Assembly: GCA_025345505.1 (NCBI GenBank)
Contig: JANVCC010000018.1
Span: 36,593,191 to 36,657,190, forward strand
DNA: 64,000 nucleotides
From: Todiramphus chloris collaris
Taxonomy: Eukaryota > Chordata > Aves > Coraciiformes > Alcedinidae
Direction of reading: 5' to 3'
Position 1 is the first letter of the stretch; each line of letters starts with the position of its first letter. Below the pieces are notes generated by a model. It was not told the DNA's origin. It did no database searches and saw only the letters and a list, made by a program, of their open reading frames with translations. Positions 48,901-60,900 of this stretch are shown piece by piece. The position numbers and the translations under genes were made by a program.

Positions 48901-51900
48901 TTAAACATACAATACATGCTTGCCCTTCATACCTAAATTTCATCTGCTTCTTAGACAGCAAGATAACTGTTCTCAATGGAAAAGTAGTAACCATTAAATG
49001 ATTTTGTTTCGGAAACTGGCTAGAACACAGCTCAATATGCTGTGTGGTTATTACCTGTTGATAACCTTGAATAATGACCTCTTGGTCTTCAATTTCTTTT
49101 TGTACTTGTGCCAGTTTTTCTTCAGTGACAGGAGTTGCTGCTGTATGATGGGTCCATCTCCCTTTTTTAGTCAGCTCTTCCATACTTCTTAACTTTCAGA
49201 AAGAAAAGGCATGCAATTAGTAAGAATATGGAATTCTCCGTAAGCCTACACTTCTGTAGTATAAATAGGCCAATCTTTTCATTAAGATATGAAAGCCAAT
49301 CTTATTATTGGAGTCCTACAGAAGTTACATTCTACATATTGGAGATTTACATTTCTGTTACAGGAATGAAGTATAGAAAGACTGGAAAAAGTTAACAAAG
49401 TTTTACCTTCCCTCCTCTACTCTTATGTATCAAGACAGGAAGGTATAGTGGAATAATCCTGGGAATATGCTGTATAGACAAAATGCAACACTGAAATATC
49501 CATTAAAAAACCCCAATATCTCAACATACAGTACTTATCTACAACAAGTGGTATCTGTTCATTTCTCTTTTTTTTTCTTAAATTGATTTAAATCTTTGCA
49601 AACAAAAAACCCAACCTGCTGCAGAACTCCCAAAATAGCAAACTAAAGGAACATAGTTTGTTGAAAAAAAAAGAACATGTCTTATGGGGAATAAAGGTAA
49701 CAGTGGGTATGCATTGCAAACTAGCAGTGTGTGTGTACTTCTAGATTTTCTGCTTATTAACAACTCACGTAAAATAATATTATATTTTCAGAAGCAATGT
49801 TTCTCCTGCTCTATAGTAATGGAATACAAGATGATAAAGTACCTTACTCTGAAGAACATAGTTTTCCTGACCCAATCGAGAAAGCTCTTTTTCATGCTGT
49901 GTTTTCAATTCTACTATCTTCACTTCTATTTCTTTCTCTTTTTGGGAGACTGTGCTGGTTAGCTGTTGAATCAAATCATGAGCTGCATTCAGGTCCTCCT
50001 CTGCAGTTTGCACTCGTTTTAGCAAATATAGTTCTCTATCACAACTTCTGATAGGAGAAAATGATAAATCCTAATGAAGACAAAAATTCGGGGAAACACT
50101 ACACTGAGTGGTTTGTTCACCAAAATTTCTGCTCATCAATTTTATTTAACTGGATAGCACAGAAGGCACTTGAAAAAAACCAACCAACCAACCAAACCAA
50201 CCAACAAAACAACACAACATTTTCATAGTAAAGCATTCTACATTTACTTTAATAAGCTACTTTCTTATTTCCAAAATATGTATGAGGAAAACAAGACAAA
50301 AAAACCACCCCAAGAAACAAATACCTCTCATATGACAGCCACTACATAGCTACCAAAATGATTCTATTATGCACCTTATATTTTGAAAAGCAGTAATGAT
50401 TTAGGTATTCAATGAATAATTTATTATACAGTTGATAAGGATGAAGGAAAATCTATCATGGTACTGCAAATTCAGACATCTTGGAGAAGTCAGAAGATGC
50501 TATTAAATATTCAGAGCAATGCAAATAGAAAAAAGCCCCAAACAGTAACAGTGATAGTATTTTACATTCTGAACAGAATACTTTTACTTAAAAGTTTTAT
50601 TTAAAATTTTCCCCTTTTCTACCGTAAAATAGTAATTTAAAAAAATAATAAGCATTCCAATTTTAAGCATTTAGAACCACCCAAGAAACGGAATCATCCA
50701 GGCAATTGAAAAGAAGTATGATTATACTTGCATGTTTTAAAAGCAAAAACCAGGATTTGATTAAAAGGAAGTCATTATTTAATATGTCAGCATTTGCCAA
50801 CCTTCTGAAACTATTAAAAGTCTTAATAAAACAGGCTCACCAACCAAGCTGTATGTACTATAGTATTAGGAGCATTACTGATTACTACTTACATGCTGAT
50901 ACTGCCTGCAATAATCCACAGCCTGGTGTCCAAGATTATTAGCAACCGGTTGGCCAGACATAACTCTATTAATACTGACCTTCGAGGCTGGTTCATCTGT
51001 TGCAGTTCTTATTATCCTAGTAGCAGATAAGGCTTCTTCATTTAGGCAGAAAGTAAAACAGAATCAAATTAAATTAAATTCAGAATTTAATGGGCTTTCA
51101 AAAAAATGTATTCACGTGATCCACCCCTTAAGCATATGAATTAAGTATTGTACAATATGAATTTTAAATTAAATCTAGAAACTTGAGAGCAATCAGACAA
51201 TATGGAAAATGTCTTTTTTTTTTTTTTTTTAGGTAAAGAACCAATGACAAGATAAAACAAAACCCAAGGGAAAAACTGAAACAAGTACTGGATAATAGAT
51301 CCTTCATGGAACAAAGTTAACTTCAGTTCTCTGCTTAAGAAGTGGCCAGTTATCAAAGTCCATGGTAGTACAACATATTTCAAGCTACGGTGAAGATAAG
51401 ACACAGCAACTTTTAAAATGGACTTCTGAGTGCCAACAGCATAACTTCGTACATCTATTTGTTGCATCAAATAGCAACTTGACTGTCAATTACAATCAGG
51501 GTACTTCCCCCAAGAGAGTAACTAACATACATGGAACTATTCATACCGTACTCTTCTGAAATATAGGTAGTAACAATTTTTCTGCCTGTAGTCATTTAAG
51601 CTAAGAGCTCCTGCTTAGCAATGTTATACCTGAAAACAAGCACGCAATGAGAATTTTCCAAATTTAAGACATTTTTACATTTCTTACACTATTCCCTCAG
51701 AAAGGTGCTCCCTTAGCACTGATTAGAGGCTTGTCTGATTCAATGCCAGTTTCTTCCTACTATAGAGCTCCCTGCAGAATGCATCCCAGGGAGATTAATT
51801 TCTGAAGTTGCCTGAAACTGCTATGGAAAATGGTTACAGCTAGAGAGGGAAGAGTACATCTGAATGAGGCTAGTGGCCTGATTTTATCAGGACTCATCAT

Positions 51901-54900
51901 TCACATCACCACCTCCATCTGGCTGTACACCTCCTTTTCTCCAGGGAGTGCCAAGCAATGCACTGAGGAACTAAGGTTCTTTAGTCTGACAGCTGCCACT
52001 GAAGCATCACCCTAAAACAGGCAATATAACCCTAAACTGACTTTCCCAATGCATGTTTTAAAAGCATTACAGGCCAAAAGTGTGCTAAATGGGCATCTGT
52101 AGCGTTATTTTCTCAGGCCTTAGAGATAGCAAACATCATCTGTAAAGATGCTAAGCTGAATGATCTCAGGAAACTTGTCAGGCTTCATCCCACAATAAAA
52201 AAGTTCAGTTCTTTACTAGCAACTCAGCTTTCACAGGACTACGTTGGTATTCTCCTTCCCTTCGTGGTACAAGAGACATGAACAGAAAAAAAGACTTGCT
52301 TTTTAGTTCTGTAGGAAAGCGAACATAAAAAGCAGCAGCTGAGAACAGAAATTGGGCATCACACACAGAAGTGTGTCAGCAAATTCCTGCACTTACTCTA
52401 ATGAAAAATGCAACTTGCAGGTACTTTTTTTTGAACACCAACTTTTTCTATTATTTTGGTCCCACTGGTGAACAGCAGGTTAATCTCAAGCATAGTGGTG
52501 GTAAATGTGAATGCAAGTGAAACAAGACTATGGTTCAAGCTTTATTGAAAAGTATTTTTTTCAGCAACTTCATACTAACACGGAAAAAAATTAGTAGCTA
52601 ATTGTGTTTGGGTTTAGATTTCTTCTACAACAGTCTGAAATTTTGGTTGGTTTTTTTTTTGTTTGTTTCTTTTTTTAACACGAAGCATGAACAGCAAAGC
52701 TCTTTGGCTCTTAAAACACAGACTTCTTACAAAAGAATTACCTTTAGATCTTGCTCTATCTGCAGGACTTTTGGCTTTTACATTGGTCTTTTTGAAAGTT
52801 TCTTTTGGTGCTTTCTTTTCTTTAGCTGGAAAAGACTGTTTTGAGAGTGAAGCGGGTTTCCCATACCCAGAACTTCTAACCATCCCATGAGGACCAAATG
52901 AAGATTTCTTTTTATGTAAAGGTGCAGGACTTCTGGTATTCTTGTAAAATAATGATTTAGTTGTCACTGATTCTGATCTTTCATTCTTCAAGGAAGAAGA
53001 CTGAAGAGCCTGTGATACAGCACATTTGTTTCAAACAAGTTTTAGGCTCTAGTGTAGTCTGAAGGTAGTTTTCACTACTAGAAGGACACAGAACCAGTTA
53101 CCAGATTTACACAGCTGTAAGGCTTGCGGCAGTGGGAAGCACTATTTATAATCAAATTAATAGTATGTCATTTTGCAGAATTTTTATACTTCAGAAGTAT
53201 ACATAATACAAGTATTTTGTACTGGCTCTGTTTAACTATTCTGGGAAGTTGTATTACATTACAGAAACTTTAGCTCACCAAAGCACATAGCTCGTGACTA
53301 AAGGTTAATGACAGTCAGAAACCTAGTGATGAAGAGAGGAACAGTGGCAGGCAGAGGAACTCTACTAAACTCCTTATCAAAACCAGGGCATACAACTCCT
53401 AAGAGCAGCAAATGAGAAAGCTTAGCCTGTCAGTCCTGGTGAGAAATCCAGTAGGATCAACCAGTCAATAAAACTCTCTCTCTGCAATAACTTACAGGGA
53501 CAAGAGGTGTTTGCCTAAAGCAGCCTGGGGCTAATTTAAGGGATGCAAGGAGAAGAGAATTTGGGGATGCAGGGAGAAGATTTGGAATTGTGTACATCTT
53601 GTTATGGAACATTTGAGAGGATTGTGAGACCGTGCAAAACTTACAGGATGTTTAGGGAAAGGAAAAAAAAAAATAGGTAAGGGAAGAGATTAAGGTGTAT
53701 CAAGTAGGAACAAGCATGGGAAATAGAGGGAAAATAAGATTAAAGAAGCAAGTGATGTGACCACGTTGACAGTCACTACACTTGTTTAACTAAGCTCTAT
53801 ATTGATCAATTTAGTCTCTCCTATATTCTTATTGAACTGATTTTCTAACTGTTCTGAGTCTGTGGGTGTTGATGATGTGCCCCCAATGGGAAAACACACT
53901 TGGGCTCACTACTAGCTAGAGCTGGGGACACAGATGCACAGCAGCCTTGCACATAGTGACTTGGGACAGGAAGAATCCTGCTGGTCCACTGGATTTGGCT
54001 ACCTTTAACAACAGCAGTGGTAAGATGACAGTTTCACGAAAAACCGCAAGTCTCTCAATTTGTAAACATCACAGCATAATCAAGTGACATGCAGTCTAAA
54101 AATATATACATTTTAAATGTATTTCCATATAATAGAAATCTGGTTGACATTACTTACTTGTTTAGTTTTGCTGCCTTGTGAAAACACAGAGTCTTGTACT
54201 ACGTTTTCTCTCAGTATGTCAGGCTGTACTTCACTGGTTTGAATTTCTCTCTCAGTCACCCTCTGAAAGTTATCATCATTCACAGCCCTGTGCAGAAAGA
54301 TGCTCTCTTCTCTGTTAAATTTTTCAAATAAGCTTGTCTCCCAAGCTGTATTATTCTGGTGCTCTTTAAAGTGCGAGTGGCTGACGAGGTCATTTGTGGT
54401 GCTGCTTACCAGTTTCACAGGACTACAAGAGAAAGGAATAAAGTCATATATAATAAGACTATTGCCCTTTGCTTTTCTATCACCCTGGAAATAGTGGGTT
54501 ATTTTTCCTTTAGGTATCAGCTGTAGAACTCCTTGAATTCACCAGGCTTCTTTTAAGAACAGCTTTGCAGATTTAGTTATACAGATTCATGCCCACGCTG
54601 TGGAACAAGAGCCATTTCCCAGCAGGGACTGTTTTTGTGTAGGTACCAGACTCAGCTACAAGATGGAACACCTGCAAACATGCAATTAATGCTAATAAAA
54701 CAATTAATGGTAATTTCTGCAGGGTGCAGCTACTCGATAACCTCCCAAAACTCATCTGCTAAGTATTACCTATTTCTGAATCTTCCAGGGCCTGTGCTTT
54801 CTGCTCTAGACACAACAGTTGGAGCAAACCAGGAGGTATGGAGCACAGGTTAGTAAGAATCACGAGAGTAAGTGGAACAGAAGGATTTGACCTCTGGTTA

Positions 54901-57900
54901 TGGAGGCTGGAGAGCTAGGACAGGATGTGGGCTGAAATCCATGTATTGGGGAGGGGAAAGAGCAGAAGACTGGGAAAGCAGAGATCCTCACCGTGGTAGC
55001 TGTGAGAGTGAGGAACACTCCAAATGATTTGGCAAACACTACTGCTTATCACTCAGTTTGGGAATCTCTGGTCTAAACTAATTAACCCTGCATATTCATT
55101 TTAGACTTCACTGCAAATGCCACACTGACAGTGCAAGACAATGAAATTTCAGTATTTAATTAGGGAAAAAGGCAGAGGAGTTGTTTAGTAAGCTGTTTTT
55201 TCACAAATAGTTAATGAACTTCAGTGATGACAATTCTTAAGATGCATTCTGAAATAAATACCTTTCAGGCTCCACATCAAAACTTCTGCTATTACATGAA
55301 TGTCCTTTAATTGTTTTCATCAATTCTTCCACAGTAGGTAAATCTAATTAGTGCAAAATAAACAAACAAAAACAACAACAAAAAAACAACTTAGAAAAAA
55401 ATATCTGTAAAAAGGGCAACACTTCAAGAGATTTCATAAATGGAATATTAAAGATATTACTAGTTCACTCATTTTACATGTCTGTACAATAAATGCCTTT
55501 CTTTGAGGTATTTACCTGATCCAATAGTTGACATGTTTTTTGAACAGATGCCATTATTTTGTGAAGCACTTTGCCCTAAGCATTCCGAGACGGGCACTGC
55601 AGAATCATGCAGTTTTTGCTCGTCAGTGTCTCCCAAATCCTGATCAATCTGATGGTACGCTTGGTGTAACGCTTCGATGTCACTGGTGGTTTGTCCATAG
55701 GAAGTGCCTGTGAAAAATGCAGGCTCATAAGAGAGACTACAGGATTTTCTGTTTTGGGAAACATGCCACTGAAGCCCACATTTCAGTTACTAGCTTGGTC
55801 TGTTATGTGGTGAGAACAGGGACTTCAGTTATGAATAAAATACATTAAAATCTCATTTTTACTATAAAATTAAACAGTTGCTGAGGTAGTTAGACATAGA
55901 CTCATCTACAGTTTGCATGCCTCTCCACCTCCCCTCCCCACCTTAACAGTTTATCAGTACTAAAACTAACAGCGTATGTGATGTAGCTATTTTAACAGAT
56001 GCCAGCACAGCCATACACTATGTAAGTGGCATACACTGTAACAGTTTGGTAAGTGTCGCTGTTTATACCGGGAGAGAAGAGATGCAGCAACACAAAATCA
56101 GTAAAGAGAGAGCCAAGAGAGGAAGAAGAAGAAACCACTTCATTAATTTGTAGCCCTGTTTTATATACCCTAGCCCCGCAGGGCGATTGGTCAGTGATCA
56201 CCCATCTCCCAGGGTGACTGGCTAAAGTCCTACAACACCTATTTCAAAATATTTTTCCAATGTACCATAAACAGAACTTAGCAAAACACCACCTTTTGGT
56301 CCAGCTTACAAAAAACATCCTACTGGTTTTCATAACACTGGTGAGTAAGGCAGGATTCTCACTGAATATTGTGAGAACCTGAGAAAATCCCTCTGCTAGC
56401 AGCTTTTCAGCATCCACAGGTAAGAGAATGTATTTTATAATTGTGTTCAATGGCATCAAAGGAGAATACTAGCTACGATGAATAACCAAAGGAGATGGTA
56501 TTTAAAATCACGCTGCAATGTCAAAAGCAATTTTACAATAACCAAGTGTAAAAAAGGTGCCTTTTTAGCAGTCGTGTGACTTTTTCTGGAAATATTTCCT
56601 CTGCCTTTCAAGATTTGTTACTAAAAGCCAGGGGCTTCATGTTCACTGATAACCTAAGAACAGATGAAGACAACAGAGCCATCTATTCTCCTAAAGTAAG
56701 ATTTTGGGGTTTGGGTTGGTTTTTTTTTTTCTTGTTTGGTTTTGTTTGTGGTTTGTTTTTTTTAAAAACTATCCTTACCAGCTTCATTCACTTCAATTCC
56801 ACTGACTTCTTCAGGCAGATAATTTTCACCTAGAGCTACATCAGATGTTTCAACAGCCTTTTGAAGTTCTGTAGTTGAATCTTGTGAATCAAGTAAAACT
56901 AAAACCAAGAAGATAAACATTAAAGAAACCAGAATTCTCATATTTATACTCTGTCTACACTGGAATTAGATATACACCACAACTCATCTTGATGTATTAA
57001 ACATGAAGAAAATGCTACATAGATTATTCTCATTCCATTACTGGTAAACGGATTAACACTGATTGCAAGCATCAAAATCTGAGTACTGAATAAATATAGT
57101 AAAACTAAAAATTGCATTGATGTTTACTTTGAAGTGCTAACATGTAGATTAATTTGAAACCATTTCAGTCCAACAGCCTTTCAGTAGAACACAATAAAAT
57201 CAGATTAAACTTTCAAAATAGTCAAAATCAAGTAAGAAAGCCTCAAAAGTTACAGTTAGTATTCTCCTGCTGATCAAAGTTATATTTTACCTTTAGCCAG
57301 CATGCCAGTATTTGTTTCTTCCTAACAAAAATAAAGAAAAAAAATTACTTTTTGAATTTCTGGGGATGAAAAGGAAAAAAAAAAACCAAAAACCAAATGA
57401 ACTTTCAAAGATGGTCCAAAACCTAAGAACAGTTCTTAGAGCAAGCAGTTCTTCACGCACTTCTCTAAAACTCTCCTTAGGGTGCCAAAAGGTCCTCAAC
57501 ATCCTGTACTCTATGCACCCTCTCACAATTGATCAGGAACGAAATGCTCCTCTGCCTAAATGGAATAATATTTTTGCACCTTCTTGGATCTCTTATACTG
57601 TAATTTGAGAAAATAAAATAATGTAGCAGTAAGCACATTATATTTCCATTCTATTTTCTCTTTACAAACATTTATTAGAAATAGTACTTTAATAAACTTA
57701 TTTAAAAAGATTAAAAAATCCCATTTATCTATTATAGATGAACACCTGATACTCTATAGACTCCTTCTGTTAAAAAAACCCAAGAAATCAGAATGTGCGT
57801 TCCAGGAATGTGCCTGATGTGCTCCAGCCACACATGCTCCACATCAAAAGACCTGACTAAGCTAGTTGACAGTAACACCCCCAAAGCTTATACAGGAAAG

Positions 57901-60900
57901 ATTTTGGGTCATCCACCCAAACTGGTTCTCCATACAGAGCTACCTCCCTCAGGTCTGTGTCACTTGCTGGTATAGACACCACCTTAATAGCTCCAAGAAA
58001 AAGATTAATCGATAACTATTTCTGAGGCTGAGGCTCCAACCACAGTACATAATCTGTGCACTCCCATCCACGGTTCTTAGTTCAAAGGGGGAATAAGCAG
58101 CAAACCTCATGAAGAACTTAATCCTTTCAGTGATTTATCACATGAAACTGTATACCCTTAACAGAACAATATAATCTCAGGACCACTGTATTCTTTTCTT
58201 TCATACAGTACTTATACAAAAGTTCACTATATTTACAGTTATACATTGCAGAGCTTTTACAATTCATGCAAGTAATATAAACATTTGGTAAGTTATACCT
58301 GTTCTTGAGGACCTAAATCAGCTTCTGAAATGTTTAGATTCACCTGATTTCCCTCAGTTTTAAAGGCAGGATTAGCATCTGTTTCTTCTTCAAAATCTTC
58401 ACTGTAACTGCCTGAAGAGTAAAATAAACATAAAATAAAACTAGTAGTCAAGTAATACAAAGCAGCTAGGGAAAGCTATTTCCCTTACCCCAGACACAGG
58501 TACTGCCACTATTACTCCTCTCACAAAGGCAACGGAAAGGTTTTGAGACTGGATGTGGTACTATAACTACAGTCAAGAAGCCACTACAGACAGAAGTCAA
58601 TTGTTCAACATATTACTCAGAATAATGAAGTTCAGTGAGGGCGCTGGACTGTCTTGTGAATCTGAAACCTAGAAAGAGTCAGGTTTTCTCACTACCTCCA
58701 AAGGCAACATGGAGTACAGAACAAGCTACAAGACTGTAGTAGTTTCCTCTTTCCAGACCTTTAAATTGCATCCCACTGCAAACACGAAAATCTTACGCTA
58801 GCCCCTGGCAGCCTGCTCTGATGTCTTCTGAAGACTTTGCATTTGAACTGGTGCACTACTCCACAGCTTTCATTTCTGTTATTCTGTTTAATGAAGTTCA
58901 TACAATTCTTAGTGTACACACAGTTAAAAATGAAAAAAGAAAAAAAATCAATGTAATGATTTATAAAGACAGTATTACCACATTTCTCCTCATGTGCAGA
59001 TTCCTCCTCTTTTTCTTTTTCAGTTTCTTCATTTCTGAGAAACAAAATGAAAATTTCAGTCTCTTCTTGGACAGCAAATAGATATTGCTTTTCTTTTTTT
59101 CCTTTCCTATCTCCAAACTTTGATACTTAAAATTAGCAATGAAATTAAAAACCTGAATTTATCCATCATATCAAACCATAGGTAAGAAAGGTAGATAAAT
59201 GTCAGCAATTATTAAAATAAATATTCAGGTTTTTACAACTTGATATTTAAAATTCTCAATCTAACTCTTAAAATCACTCCCTTTCTGCATTCCTTCCAAC
59301 ATCTACATTAGCTTCTCAAAGACATTTTTATCATCAGGTTTGTTTCCTGACCTTTTCATTCTGCATTAAGAAAAAAAAAAGTAAAAATAATTAAAAATAA
59401 TAATAATAAAAAAATTCTCTCCTTTCCTTCCCCTTTTCCTGTAAAGGTGAAGTCTTCTCCTTACCCTGAGCTCTCCAAAATTCTGATCCTCCAACTGTTT
59501 TCATATTGGAATTTTTCTTTGCACTCAGCATTTTTAGCAACAGCGGCCTAAATAGCCCCTTCATCCATTTCTCTCACATACAACTGAATTTTTCACATAA
59601 ATGATTATAAATGGATTGCTCTAGTCTACTAATATTTTGTATTTTTCCTCTAGATTAATTTGTAACATCATATCTATGGGGACACAGAATCTTTCCTGAT
59701 CTACGTCCTTGTTATCATCAGTTGTTAACTCTTCATTTACTTATTGTCTTATGATTAAGAATGTTAAATCAACTTCTTACTATTGAGTTATGCACAAGAC
59801 TGTGTAGCTATGGCCACTCATCACCAGTCATGCTCTCACCTTACTCCTGTTTATTAAGCTCCTTTCTGTCCTTGTCTTCAAAAAAACCCACAACAAGCAA
59901 ACAAAAATCTAACTCAAATCATACAGAATGTTGTCCCACTAAATCTCAGCGGCTGTATCTAAGTCACATGTATCCACTAATAATACAGTTTGCAACTTTT
60001 CTTCCCTCTAAATTACCGTGCAAATGGTGCTAGTATGACAGAATCATTGGAATCCAGCTCTTTATTTAATCTTGAATAATCCACAGCAGAGGAAGCTTCT
60101 CGTTCAAGTTCGGCAAAGAAGATCTCTTTTTCTTCTTGTTCTTCCAAGGTATCCAATCCAACTCCCAAGAGACTCTGATTAATCCCAGAAGCTAAAACTG
60201 AATCTAAATTTCAAAACAAAGGATAAAGTAACTGTGTCTGTGCTGTAATATCCACACAGAATAGTCATAATAGTTAACAACTATAGGCAGACTCATAAAA
60301 TATTAACAGAGTAAAATCACCACCAACTAGTACCATGAGCCTACATTTCAAGAGATGCAGCTGACAGAAGTCAAGAATCCCAACTTGCAATGACTTAAAG
60401 TTAACTGCGTGGAATAGAAGTTTACTTAGATCTAGCTTCATTGAATGTTTGTGCTTTCAGTTCTCACCATTTGTCTCCAGGCTGTCTCCACTTAAGGAGA
60501 GAGCAACACCATTACTTTTCTGAAGCTGCATCTTTTCCACATGCATATTCTCATAACTTTCTCCCACAGGCTGTGAAGTGTTCTGTATCTTGACAAAGCT
60601 TCTATTGGCTCCAGGCATTCCTAGGAAAAAAAGTTGCAATATTCTTGACTATCACCTAAAAACTATTTTAGAAGACATTTCAGTCTTCAAGTTATCTTCC
60701 AGAACCACCAATCTCATGTTGCAACTGCAAAGATACAATCTCACAAATCACATTCTTCTATGTAAATCTGGTTTAATTGGAGTTAGTTAGGCTATTATAC
60801 ACACTGTTTTTCTATCCTTAATATTTGCACAGAAAGCAGCTCGGGGCAAATGTAACAACTGTAAAAACTGACTTACTGTAACATTACTGATGGGACAGAA

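Larger units (their letters stand above)
38852..56053 (-). other. CEP162: CEP162 introns of the middle region
   Basis: The introns between the listed exons here range from about 170 to 1,700 bases. I see only simple repeats in them: T runs near 46569-46581 and 51213-51231, and an (AACC)n tract near 50178-50208. The stretches 46040-46500, 48330-48540 and 53300-54000 are slightly more GC-rich but were not recognised as any element. I saw no nested gene. Confidence 0.55.

Noticed and set aside
50821-50880. Candidate 8-base mini-exon CTTGGTTG with good AG and GT flanks
   Set aside because: Joining it to the exon at 49843-50047 makes a TGA at the junction, so it cannot be the missing CEP162 piece.
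34292-56418. Possibility that the two LTRs bound a single provirus
   Set aside because: Each has its own different 6-bp target duplication, and a dozen or more CEP162 exons lie between them. They are independent solo LTRs.
60700-60760. TGGTGG on the - strand as the CEP162 Trp-Trp exon
   Set aside because: The frame runs into a stop within a few codons and no donor precedes it.
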